A stretch of 64,000 nucleotides of DNA, taken from positions 319,001 to 383,000 of the forward strand of contig JAYKAV010000678.1 of assembly GCA_035582835.1 (NCBI GenBank), in the 5' to 3' direction. Source of the stretch: Phoebastria nigripes. Its lineage: Eukaryota; Chordata; Aves; Procellariiformes; Diomedeidae. A program made the position numbers and the translations under genes. Positions 24,238-35,640 of the stretch are shown here, piece after piece. How positions within the stretch are numbered: position 1 is the first letter of the stretch; each line of letters opens with the position of its first letter. The notes beneath the pieces were generated by a model that was not told the DNA's origin, did no database searches, and saw only the letters and a program-made list of their open reading frames with translations.

Positions 24238-26320
24238 CAATGAATGTATGTATGTCAGTTTGGTCAGCTGAGGTCACACAACAGTTCCCTTCCTGTAAGC
24301 ATTGCCCTTTAGTTGAAAAGGAATGAATAGCAGGTTGTGAGAACTGTATGAGAAAGTATGTTTCAATTAAAAATTGTAGGTTTCTAAAGATTCTTTCTTT
24401 ATTGTTAATTGTTTTCACTGTGGTAGACTCCATCTCTCTCTGCACTGACATTTATTACATACCTTAAAACCAGGCCACAAGCTATGGATCATTTGTGGCA
24501 TGTTTTGCACATGGAGACTCACTAATGAAGCAGATTCTCATCATGAGGTCTCCAAGTCAGTTTTGTCATGTCCATGAAGACCAGGGCCTCACTCCTGTCC
24601 CAAGCAGGAGTTTTGTGGGGTAAGTGGAAGAAATAATTTGTGAGCACAAGGTCCTTGCCCACCCAGCCATCCCCTCCCCAGTGTCTGTGGGTCAGGTATG
24701 GGTAGTGGCTGCATCGCCAATTCCTTTCCCTTCTAGGTGGGTGTCTGCAGACCACCCTAGAGCACAGCTCTTCGACTCTCGCTGTGCAGGGAGCCAAGAC
24801 TTTGTCCAGCATGCTGAGCTGATTACATAGTACATACAAATTAAGAGATGAGTTTCTGTTCCCTTTGAAAAGTGTGGACATAATTTACCAAATACCCTCT
24901 GTGAAAAAGAGGAGGAGGTTTGCAAAAGTGGTCGAGGTACTTGTTAATACATGACTGACTGAGGTAATGTGAAGAACACAGTACAGCTAGGGATCAAATA
25001 CAGGGAATGGACGAGTCCTTAAATGTTACATTTCCAACAAACTTTGGCATGTTCAGAAACCAGCCTGCCTTCCTAGTATCCTGGCCTTTTATTGCTATTG
25101 GCAGCTTGTCCGTTGTGTCACTCAAGAATTTTTAATGAATCCATAAAAAACAAATAGTACTGCATTTTGTTTGGAGGAAAACAGGAGTCTTCTGCTTCAC
25201 TTGGTGTGTGGAGTTGTAAAGAATACAATGTTGGACGTATGTTATGTATAGTCCTTGAAGAATTAATTCTGACCTGGTTACATGGTAAATAATGTTGACT
25301 GATATAAAATAAAGACACTCATGGTTTGCACCGTATGTTTTATAATAATTTTTGTAGCTTTGTTTGTTTGTTTGTTTTTGCAGAAAGGTAGCCGACAGAT
25401 TGATCTTTGAACTTATTCTGTTTACATATACAATTTTTTAAAAGTAAGTTACAGTGTTCCTTTTGAGCATGATAGCAGCAGGCACTGACATCTCCATGCA
25501 AACTTGACTATCAAAATCTGTGCTTCCAGATTCATAGACCTACCCCTAAAGAAACAGTAAAGAAATTGACATTTCAGTTTCCATCTATGAATACAAGAAA
25601 GAAAATTGTCATTTAGAGGNAGACTCTGATATTTATTTTAGTAGTGCCTTACTTTAGAAGCTGTGGAACCACTTGTGCAGTAAGGCACTGTTTGGTTGAA
25701 ATGGAGATATCAAAACTAAGCTCACCTTGTTCACTCTAAATTCCATGCTTTTTGACAGTTAAGCGTAGTGAATTAACTTTTCAAATTTCACTCCTTCTGA
25801 AATTTGACTTATGTTTCCTCTGCCTTTAGCCCAGCTCCTCTAGCATGTGTCTGTTTAAGCAAAAATGAATTTAAGAATAGGAGGGAAGGGAAACAAGGAT
25901 TTAATCAATATTATCTGGGGATATCAGTACACATACAGAATTTTCAGAAGGCTACTAATGCCAAATCCCACCTGTATTCAGTTCCTGAATCTCTCACTAT
26001 ACCTTTAAAAATGATGTTGTGAGTGCTTGATTGTTTTATGCCCAAAAGTTAAGTTGTGTGAAAAGCAGTTTCCACAATGCATAGTATTTAATAAAAATAC
26101 TTTAATGGCCAATTGTTAACATAAAATGTAACAGTCTCACTCAGCTTTGGCTATATATTTAAATATTGATTCACAGTGTGAGAAGTTCAGACACTGCAGA
26201 ATCATACCAGTTGTCCATGAGAACCAGAATGAAACAGACAAGGAAAAATAATTAAATCTTATGAAGAGCAGAAAGCAAGTTATGAGTAAGCTTGGCTAAT
26301 ATCACATCCACCCCCAACAA

Positions 26321-26369
26321 ACACACGCGTGTGTGCGCACGCGCGCGCGCACACACACACACACACACA
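26321..26369 (+). repeat. Perfect alternating purine-pyrimidine tract, Z-DNA-prone
   Basis: Forty-nine bases alternate purine and pyrimidine without a break: (AC)3, GCGTGTGTGCGC, AC, (GC)5 and then (AC)n, ending where AG breaks the pattern. The (GC)5 and GCGC parts are the most favourable steps for left-handed DNA. Confidence 0.95.
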
Positions 26370-27819
26370 GGGCTATTTGCCTTTTAGTGATGTTCAGTTT
26401 GGAGTGCCTGAACTGAAAGATTTGGACCAAATCCTGCAAACAGTTATGGTGCTGAGTCAGTTTATGTCCTTATATTTTAAAGCCTCAAAAGCTTTTTGAA
26501 GTGTGAACCTTTTCTGGCTCACATATCTCCTCCAGAGCATGCGAGAGCACAATGCCCCTGTGGCAAAGAAATGAGAAGTGGCAGTAACCGTAGATATAAA
26601 CAGTTTCTTCCCTCCACCTTGGAGGAACCCAGCTGTTGCTGACTAGCCCTCTTTTTTCCTACCATTTTGCAATCTGTCTGAGACTGCATTTCAAGAAAAA
26701 CTGAATTCGGAGCTTAAGCATTTAGTTTGTTACCTTTTCTCCCCATCCTTTCCTTTTTTTTTAAGATTAGCTGTTTGACACATTTTCTTGGAGGTCAAAA
26801 ATGTCTCTTTCTGGTCAGACATCTAGTGCAGGGATTCCCAGCCTGTGCTTTATGGAAATGTAGAAGTCAGTGGAGCACCTGCTTATTGTCTTGGCACCTG
26901 GCTAGTCTTGCTGGTATTTAACAGCTCTACTGCATTAAAAGACCACAAAAAAAGCCATCAAATTCTTTCTTAGTTCTTCTCTTCTATGTAAGCAGCTACT
27001 GCAAAGATGTATGGAATGGGATAGGAAAGGGCTCAGAAACAGTTTCTTTCAAGATGATGTTCACATTATGAAAACATTTCCAAAATCCTGATGTGGGGTT
27101 TTTTTGGTTTTTTGTTTTTTTTTTTTCCTGCTTCTCTTAGTGCAGGATTGCACAAGAGAAATAGATTTGAAAGATTTTTGTCCAGGCCACTTTTAATATA
27201 CTCAGTAGTACAATGCTTCATTCCTTTGGGAAAAACCGGGTAACTATATTATTGTATGTATTGTAAGAACATTATATTATAAGCTTAACAATGTGGCTTT
27301 CAAACTTGGGAGGGGGCTGGAGATAGAAGAAATTATCTCCATAATAGAAATATTTCTCATATCAAAGGAAAACTTCTTCGAAAACATTTCCTTTGCTTAT
27401 TATATTTTTCCCCCCATTTATTCTTGTCAGTACAGGACACATTCAGCATCTGTTCTCTTGCAAAAGCCCTCAGGAAAAATTAAAAAGCTGTTCTAGCAAA
27501 TTCATCATTATTATTAAGAACCGTAATTCACCTCATGGTTATCTCAGCCCTTCCCTAGCTCTTATCTGCACTCTGTGATGACATTGCCTTCTTGAGCAAG
27601 GCATCGTTCCAGCCTCATCTCATCTCTCCCACCTTAATTTGTACCGATGCATTGCAGTTTGGTGACAGGCAGTTGTTCGTGCTTGAATAACCCAAGATTT
27701 GAATTCTACAGTTTGTGGCATCCATGTAATGCTTAGCAGTGGGTACAGCTGTTAACTNTTCGCTTATAAATAATCTTTTTCCCCTCTCAACCTGTCTCCC
27801 AGGTAGTGTACCTGTCACC

Positions 27820-28200
27820 ATTAATAACTCATCGGTAGCTCCCCAGTGATTTGGCCCATCACTTGTCATTCACAGTGGAGCGCTGCTCTGGCCTCCTATT
27901 GAAGCTCACACAAGCTCCTTCAGCTATTCACTCATCCCAGCAGCTGCACTGTTTCATGTTCCTGACTTGTGGGAAATTGCGCTGATGGGTTCCACGGTTA
28001 GTCGCCTCAGTTGTCCCCTCTCATCGCTGACTGCGTGCCGAGCCTTGCCTTTGGGAAGTATAATGTTGTCTGCTCTGGACAGTGAGATACGTTACGAATT
28101 GTTTTAAGTCAGCTCTCACCTGGCCACGTTAATTTCACTGGAAGTGTAACCCTGGAATTCGTTCGGACCAGTATATGTAGCAATTATGTGCACACATCGA
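27820..28200. promoter_or_regulatory. Candidate conserved non-coding block
   Basis: About 380 bases of repeat-free, complex sequence with higher GC than the flanks, for example CAGTGGAGCGCTGCTCTGG, CTGACTGCGTGCCGAGCC and GGTTCCACGGTTAGTCGCC. It retains CpG sites that are otherwise rare here, and there is no reading frame. A long intron of a developmental zinc-finger gene is a typical place for enhancers. The function is inferred only. Confidence 0.3.
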
Positions 28201-29124
28201 TTCAATACTAAAAAGTTTGTCTGTTTATTTTTACGGTGGTAGTAGCCTCACTGACATACATGGTCCAGATATCAGAACAAAAAGACAACTGAGACTCCAT
28301 ATTGATTACCTATTTGGGCATGGGAAGGGGGGGGAAGATAGAAGTGACTTTGGTTGCCACCTTGCTATAAAAGATTAATTTTTTACTCCATTACTCTGCA
28401 TAACAGAATAGTTGTCCCTTCTCTTTGAGAGTGATATGCTTCCTTTCCTAAGGAGCACTGGCGGGGGTACTTACTGTTACCTGATCCTCTTGCTTAGTAG
28501 AAACTTACTGTAAGCGTGGTGCAGTCTATGGACAGGAAATCATTCAGGGTCAAGGCAATAAAGAGACAGGTCTGGTGAACAAAGAGAGTGCTTTGGAGAG
28601 GCCCTCTGAAGTGAAGTGATACATAGGTAGCTGGTATATTAGTTTTGTAGCTGTTGGATTAAGACAGTTTCTGCTTTACCTATTTCCTGAGTAGAAACTG
28701 GGGCAAAGTAACTTGCACCATTTAACAACTGTATTTACCTTAGTAGAGAGAGTACTCTTCGGTTTGAACACTGAGCTTGAATTAATTGTTAATGTAAAGG
28801 TTTTCTGGGTGCACTTCTAACAAATCAGTGAAAATGAGAACTTTTCTGCAGGAATGACACTACAGGAATGGCAGTGCAGGAATGCCCTGAGGAAGGCACT
28901 ACTGGAAGAAAGTGCCTGTGCTGAGTTTGTTTGGATGATGAGTAAATGGCAACTCCAAGAGGCAAAACCTGAAGGTGAAATAGTCCCTCCAAACTCTTTG
29001 TAAAACTCTAAACCACTGATTGTATGGAGGCACATCGTTAATGGATGAGCACTACTGATTCCTCACAAGAATGTTATACCATGTGTACTTAAGGCTTTTC
29101 ATCTGGGCTACAGGTTGAGTAGTA

Positions 29125-29222
29125 ATCTCCAGTGAGGAACGCTAAGTTAGCAGAAGTGACTTGCCCAAAGTAACACTTCAGTGAGGTGAGCCAGCAGTGG
29201 AATATTTGAGCCCTAATTCTGG
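29125..29222 (-). mobile_element. MIR-type SINE (minus strand)
   Basis: GCAGAAGTGACTTGCCCAAAG, then TAACACTTCAGTGAGGTGAG and CAGCAGTGGAATATTTGAGCC, follow the reverse-complement MIR core (ttaagtaacttgcccaaggtcacacagctagtaagtggcagagcc…). A related short palindrome-family piece (CCCCACTGAAGTCACTAGG) follows at about 29287-29306. Confidence 0.62.
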
Positions 29223-29613
29223 GATCCTGTAATACTCGTTACCCAACTAACCAGCTAGATTGCTGACCGTATTTGGTTAGGTGCAAACCCCACTGAAGTC
29301 ACTAGGAGCAATTCCACTGCATGCAGGGAATCAGTGTAGGAGGTAGGTACCACTTCCATCATTATTTGAGGATGCAATGCAGACAGTGTGTTGAGGTGAT
29401 GCTGGCCCTGTATGGAAGGAGAACTTCACCTTGTGAAGGAACTGGCATGGATCTTCCTTTTGGGCATCAGTACACTGGACTGTTCCACTCTCATGGGGTT
29501 GCTGGTTGGAAGCTCTTCTTTTTGTTGAAATAAAAGCTTCTTCCTCAATTAATTATTAAGTGTTCCAGGGCTCTATTATATATTTATATGTTCTTGAGAG
29601 CTCTTCTCTTACA

Positions 29614-29633
29614 TGCGCGCGCTCTCTCTCTCT
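29614..29633 (+). repeat. (GC)n-(TC)n short simple repeat
   Basis: TGCGCGCGC followed by CTCTCTCTCTCT. It is short and lies in AT-rich flanks. Confidence 0.9.
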
Positions 29634-30689
29634 TATTGGTGTTACAATGTTGTTCTGATAGCTGTTCACTCGCTTCATTTCTCTCTGTCAGTTTGTGGTC
29701 CTGTCACCCAAACAAAAGGACATTGTGTTGCAGAGGGGATCGTAAGAGACCAGTAAGGGCTGGAGGTATTGTAAATTAATGGAAGACTACTCTATTTTTA
29801 ATTCTAATAAAAGCAAATTCTATATTGATTTGGAATATTTAGATTCCACTTAAATTTTAGAAAGATTTTACCTTACTGTAGACCAGCTATTCTGTGTGTT
29901 TTGTGGATCTCTTTAGGTACAGAATGCTTTCCTAAGTTTTTGGCTCCAGTTGTTTTTGGCAGGGAGAAAATTGTCTGTCCCCAAGTTTATTACCAATATA
30001 TTTTCTTTTTTGCTTTCATCTCTGTCACACCTTTATTTTTTCTTGCACTTCTGTTGGTGTGAGTAGTTGTTCCTCAAAGAAATCTTTGAATGTACACACA
30101 CATATGCACTCACATTGACTCACATTCTCCCCTACCTCTTCAGCAGTTGCTCTCAAAAAGCACTCAGGCAGCACTTCTCAGACAGTAATGCATGTTGCTG
30201 GTTTGCTTTATTGCGCCCTTTGATTTAAAGAACTTGCTTTCTGCTGGACACAGTGGGGTTAAAAAAAAGTTAGTGGTTTGGCACTTTCCAGCTGCTTCTC
30301 AGGAGAATATAAAGTGCCTGTGGATCAGGTCCAAACCAGTGGATGTTTAAGAGAAGGAGAAAAAAAAGCTAGCTGAAGAGCAACATTCTTGTGTGACTTC
30401 ATTACCTTCTGTCGTGTTAAAAAAAATTGTTTTGCTTTACAGTTTTAAACACTCAAAAAAAGTTAGAAGCACCAAATGACCTCCAGGCCTGTTGGCTCTC
30501 CAGACTCAGTTTATCAAGTCTCCTCCGCCTTTTTCCCTGTAAAAATCCAGAGTGAAGTGTGAAAAGCATCAGAAAGTCTCATTTGTGCCAGTGCAGCCTT
30601 TTAGTCGCTTGCCAGCACCTTCATCTCTTCATATGTTTCTAGCTAAGGTCTAACATGGAACAAAAACCCGACAGCAATAGAGACCAGAT

Positions 30690-31060
30690 GCCGGTATTTC
30701 TTCTCTGTCACTTGGCTGCTGAGCAGATGGAATTTATATCAATCGGGCATGCTAGGAGGAAGAGGCCGTGGCAGCCAACATGTGGAACTGGGGCTGAGTG
30801 ACATTTTTGCTAATGTTTTGTCCTTGTAGAACATTATGCTTCCTCTTTGCTTATGAGCTGTGGTTTTCCTGACTCAGACGAGGTTCCAAGCCCAGCTGGA
30901 ATGGTTGTCTCCCCACCGCCCCCCTTTTAAGGGAGTGCTGGGAGCGATGGAGGAGTAGTGGGGCCCTGCACAATGGAGCTCTTTATAAAAATACCTGACA
31001 TCTGCATGCAATGCACCCAAATCATCTTAGCTGAGCAGAGAAATTCACTGGGCATTACCA
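30690..31060. promoter_or_regulatory. Candidate conserved non-coding block
   Basis: A repeat-free block with an AP-1-like GGCTGAGTGAC, a GC-rich stretch (CCCCACCGCCCCCCTTTTAAG), then CTTTATAAAAATACC at about 30981-30995, which fits a TATA-box or MEF2-like site. Its composition differs from the AT-rich flanks. It could be an enhancer or an alternative promoter. The evidence is only motif and texture. Confidence 0.3.
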
Positions 31061-31207
31061 GTCACTTTTTGTCTGTTTTTGTATGCTTGTTTGATTTATA
31101 TAATGAGTGAATGCCTCTGGCAAAGGAGTACTTTGAGCATATTATTGGACAGGAGCAATTTTCCAAGAGGTATTGTCATACGTGGTCTCAGAATAAGAGT
31201 ACTAAAG

Positions 31208-31310
31208 GCAAAAAAAAAAGCAAAATGGGCTTTTTCTTTCTGTTTTCAATCACCTCTTGGGAAAAAAAAAACCTAAAACAAAAAAACAAACAAAAAGCAA
31301 AACCTTGAGA
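31208..31310 (+). repeat. A-rich low-complexity stretch
   Basis: Runs of A (A10 and longer) are broken by C and G, including AAACAAAAAAACAAACAAAAAG. The short Lys-rich open frames here come from composition. Confidence 0.8.
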
Positions 31311-33458
31311 AAACTTCATAAAGCATAAACTACTCCAGTACCCACTTGGTGAGGCCATTCTGCAAGCAGACATCGTGTACTGCAGAAGCCATAGAATGAA
31401 CGCAGGCAGGGAAGTTTTGGAAAGTGATATCAAGACTACCTATGCACAAAAAGTAAGTTCCCAATGAGGCTGCCAAAATCAGCAAAGAAACAAAGCAATT
31501 GGAGGCAGTTCATTTCAAAAGTAGGAGAAAAAAAAGAAAAAGAAGTTGTGGAGGGAGTGCCACGGTAGTGTGGTTTCTGTTCTAGCTCTGAAACTGTTCC
31601 TCCTCCACGTGAACAGCAGTGTGATTAGTAAACAGAGAGCTTCTTGTGAAGGAAGGAGCTGCACAGATCGGACTTCAGTATCAGGAATTTATGGTTGTGC
31701 CCAAGTTAAATGGTTTATAATCACTTGTGCAATTAATTTTAAATCAAGCTTAGACTTACATTATATAAAAGTAAAATAAATAAAAGGACTTGAGCACTTT
31801 AATTTGACAGAATTCGTTGCGCTCTTTAAAGGGGGAGTGGTGCAGGAAACATGAGGTTTTGGATCCCTGAAGACTTCTGTTTGACCTGCATGTCTCATCC
31901 TAAACTCTCCAGCCAGCCAGGCTCCCTTCATCTGAGAATGCCTTTGTAGCTTGTGAATTTCTCTCCTGATTCATCTGGAGGGGTCACTAGAGAGTTGGTG
32001 TGAGGTGTTACCTCCTCCGTCATGTTGCGAGTGAGCTGTCTGAAGGCAGCTTTGAGCTGGTTTAGGAATGGAGGGCTGAATGCATCCTCCAACTGCAGCC
32101 TCGTAAGTGCTATAAAGCGTTCGCTTCCTGATGGAACTGCTAACTCGTCCTGGAGTTTTGCACAGGTCCGATGCTCTGCATACTGGCCCTGCCAGTTACA
32201 TGGAGTCCAAGACATCTAGCAAATCAAGTCAGGTAACAAGTCATCATGATGTACATTTTTGGTGAATATGAATTATAGTGGCTTCCTTTTATAAGGCAAC
32301 GTGCTGTATTTAATAACACAGCAGTAAAGCAACGTGTAAGTGTTAGGTGCTAGTAAGATGAACTGAACTTCAGTGCAGCCCAATGCAACAGGTGGAGGCC
32401 ACATGCATTTTAGGCGCAGTCATATGATATCTTCGTGTCATCAGGTCAGTTATATTTCATTCCAGTGTGAGCATGAATAGCACCTTCTAGAACCAAACCT
32501 TTTTTTCTTTTTCGTCTCTTACCTGGCAGTGCTTTTTACTCAGTCAAACTGAGACTGTAATGGACTAATTTTTTAGACTTCCTTGAAGTACATCCATTTG
32601 TGACCAGGAAAGTGTTTAGCTTTTTTTTTCTGTTCTCTTCTTGAGTCGTTATGAGAGAGCATGTAACCAATAAAACACTTAAAATCTGATCTGTAAAATG
32701 AAGCTGGAGGAAATCTATTACAGAATTCTGTTATGCTTCTCATTGGGGGGATGCTTCTGATAAGTAACGTTTCCACAATGTTTTTGTCACATTAAAATAT
32801 GGGAAACAAAAAAATTCCTTGGGGTAAAACCATATTCATGATTAAACTGATTTCTCATCGGTTTCATCCTGTCATGTTTCAGAGTAGTGCAAGAATAGGG
32901 AAAAAGGAGGAATTATCATAGGTCATAGACTTTGCCAGTAAGTTTAGAATGATTCATAAAGAAACTGCAATAGGGGAGCAGACTGGATGGATGGCTCTGA
33001 TTTTCCCTTGAAGAATGGGATGCGTATCTTGACTCCCACCTCCTGAACTCTTGCATACACAGAAGTAAACAAATGAGCTTTGTACGTGCCATTGCAGTAA
33101 AATCCATAATTCTCCACAAGGCTTGAGGAAATACTTCCTTTTTTTTTTTTTTAATTTTTAAATAATTTTTTTTGCTCGGAGTAAAATCAATTAACCTGTG
33201 TTTGTGACAGTATGTTAGTAACAGTTTTCTGGTACTGATTTTAATTCTTGCTGGTTGAAAATAAGAGATTCATTCACATGGAAACAAAGAGGATTGTGTC
33301 ACTTCCTCACATCCTTTTAAGTGTCACTAGGGCTGCAGATCTTGGCTATTTAATTGTATTTTGCTTACATACAGTATAAGAGAAAAATTGCCATATAGGG
33401 GTATGTAAATCGCTGATGTTTCACAACCCAGCTGAGCTAGCCTCTCTCTCGTTCACAA

Positions 33459-33474
33459 ACACACACACGCACAC
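33459..33474 (+). repeat. (AC)n microsatellite, short
   Basis: About eight AC units interrupted once by GC. A similar perfect (AC)8 lies at 58093-58108. Confidence 0.88.
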
Positions 33475-34560
33475 GTCACTGTAGAACAGTACATAAACTT
33501 AATAAATCTGAATCTTATCTGAATCTGCAACATTTGGGGGAATTGCAGGGAAGGCTGTCAACACAAACAGCCTGTGAAACCTCACGTAGGTTTGGAATAC
33601 AGCTCCCAGATTTTCCAGCCATGACATGGTAGTTCAATTTACACTCACTCTTGAGCTCTGTGTTTTGTATATAGTATGTCACTTCTCTGCTTTAGTTGTG
33701 TCAGGATGGCTCTGATCAGTTTGAACCAGAGTAACAAATAGTGCATTTTAATACCAAAGGTAATGCAACTGTGCAGTCATCTTTAGTTTTCTTGTTAGGG
33801 AATGGCTGCTAGTATTGTTTCTGATTCTGAGGGATGCAACCTGGTCTTTTTATCTGGGGAAGAAAATAAACCTGTAGGTACATGAAATCGTGAAAAAGGA
33901 CATTTTAGAAGAACATCCAGGAAGGCAAAAAATATGCTTCCATACCCCAAAATGACTATTTGCAGTTGCTTCTGTGCCAGCTGTTCATTTTACATGTAAA
34001 AATGCTAGGTATTTAAATGTGCAATTAGGGGCAAATTCTGAAGATACATTTTTAGAGACAGTTTTCAAAGTTAGTTCCAAATTTTTCTTTCTGTCCCTAG
34101 CAAATAAGCCTCTGCATCAGTGTGTCTAGTATGTCATTTTCTTCATATAGCCTTGGAAAGAACTTCATTATTAATTGTAATGCTCCCTTGCTGTGAATAA
34201 TGAAAACAAAATTAGACTATATATCATGGTAAGATTGTTCAAATCAGGCTCTTTATCTGTGTTAGCATATGAGGGCATGGCATCAGGAAGCAATAGCATG
34301 GATGTGTCAGAGAACACAAGTAACAGTCTTCTCAGATTTTAGCAAATGGTATATGTAGCACTCCATGTCTAGAAAGAAATCAATGCAAGAAAAACAGTGT
34401 TGTTTTTCTGTGAAGAAATCCAAGCAGTATGAAAATAAATAGGACATTTGGATATTTGATGACCATATATGCAACATAGGGGCAGATGCAAAAAAATAAC
34501 ACAATAAATAATATGCTTTTTGCACTGGATTCACAATTCTCTTTGTAACCTCACTGGGTT

Positions 34561-34576
34561 AAAAAAAAAAAAAAAA
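34561..34576 (+). repeat. A16 homopolymer
   Basis: Sixteen consecutive A bases with no recognisable retroposed copy upstream. A T13 run lies about 450 bases downstream, at 35024-35036. Confidence 0.9.
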
Positions 34577-35179
34577 TCATGCTCATAGAGCTGAATATTT
34601 AACAGAATTTTGTGGCAGAGAACTGGAAAATACAGAAGAGCTCTTGTGTTTACCGGGCCACCCCGAAAGGCAAGAGGGCATAAGGCACTTATAAACAGTG
34701 GCAGAGCACAAGCAATGTTGTCTTTGAAAAGTTTTCATTTTTCCCTTGAATCAGCTACAGTCTCTTGCTTGAGGTCACCACAGTTTGCAATCTTTGGCAG
34801 AAGGCTTCTTCCATTTTTGGTAGTGGCAGTCTGAATTTTTTGGAAGTGTTTTCTTCTCAAACTGCCATTATCTTCCAAACCTGTTTCATGTTATCATTGT
34901 CAGATGCTTCTTCCCTGAGTTTCTCAGAACAAAATGTTGTGTTTTCCTGGGATTGGGCTGTGGGGTTTTTTTAAGCTTGGAATTGAGAGTCATATGGTTA
35001 TGATTTGAGAATGTCAAGCCTGATTTTTTTTTTTTTAAAGCAGTACCTTTTTCTCTGGGCAGTGAACTCACTGCAGAAACATCAAAGGAAATGTGTGCTG
35101 CTGGATCAAGGTGTTTTTTTTTCTCGACCACATCATTGCCAGCTGTGGTGTTTATGATTAGAGGCAGGCGTTCCAGACA

Positions 35180-35640
35180 CCTCTGAGTCCTTGCTAAGCG
35201 TCAGATCTTTAACGGGATCCATCCCAGCTGAGTGACACTAAACAGACAGCCGGGGGGAGTTGGTGGGGTAGAGCAACAGAGGAGGGGGTCTTTTGGTACT
35301 CAGTGCTCTCACTAGCCAAGCTTATAATAAACTCTGCTAATGCTAGGCTTTAGGCTGCCTAGAGGCCCTGTGTTATGGCTTTCAGGACTGCTTTCATTAG
35401 CAGAGGGGATGACTAGAGCCCAGCAAATGCTGTCATTGATCCTCTCACACTGAGTGCATGGATGTGCAGCATTCAGGTCACAGCCTACTCAGCTTTGAAG
35501 CAGCTCCATTTCACACTCCTGACAGCCACATACTGCCGACTCGCCAGAGCTGACACAATTCCCTCTCCGATCTGATTCTCTGCTCTGTGCAGCTAACTAC
35601 ATTGAATTCCCCACGGATGCTCCTTCCACTAGAAATATTA
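35180..35640. promoter_or_regulatory. Candidate conserved non-coding block
   Basis: About 450 bases of complex, repeat-free sequence with scattered CpG, a G-rich segment (CGGGGGGAGTTGGTGGGG, GAGGAGGGGG) and homeodomain-type cores (TCATTAG, TCATTGAT). No coding frame is present. Enhancer-like by texture only. Confidence 0.3.

Noticed and set aside
25359..25383. Acceptor-like TTTGTTTGTTTTTGCAG
   Set aside because: The pyrimidine-like run is a (TTTG)n repeat, and no plausible coding exon follows.
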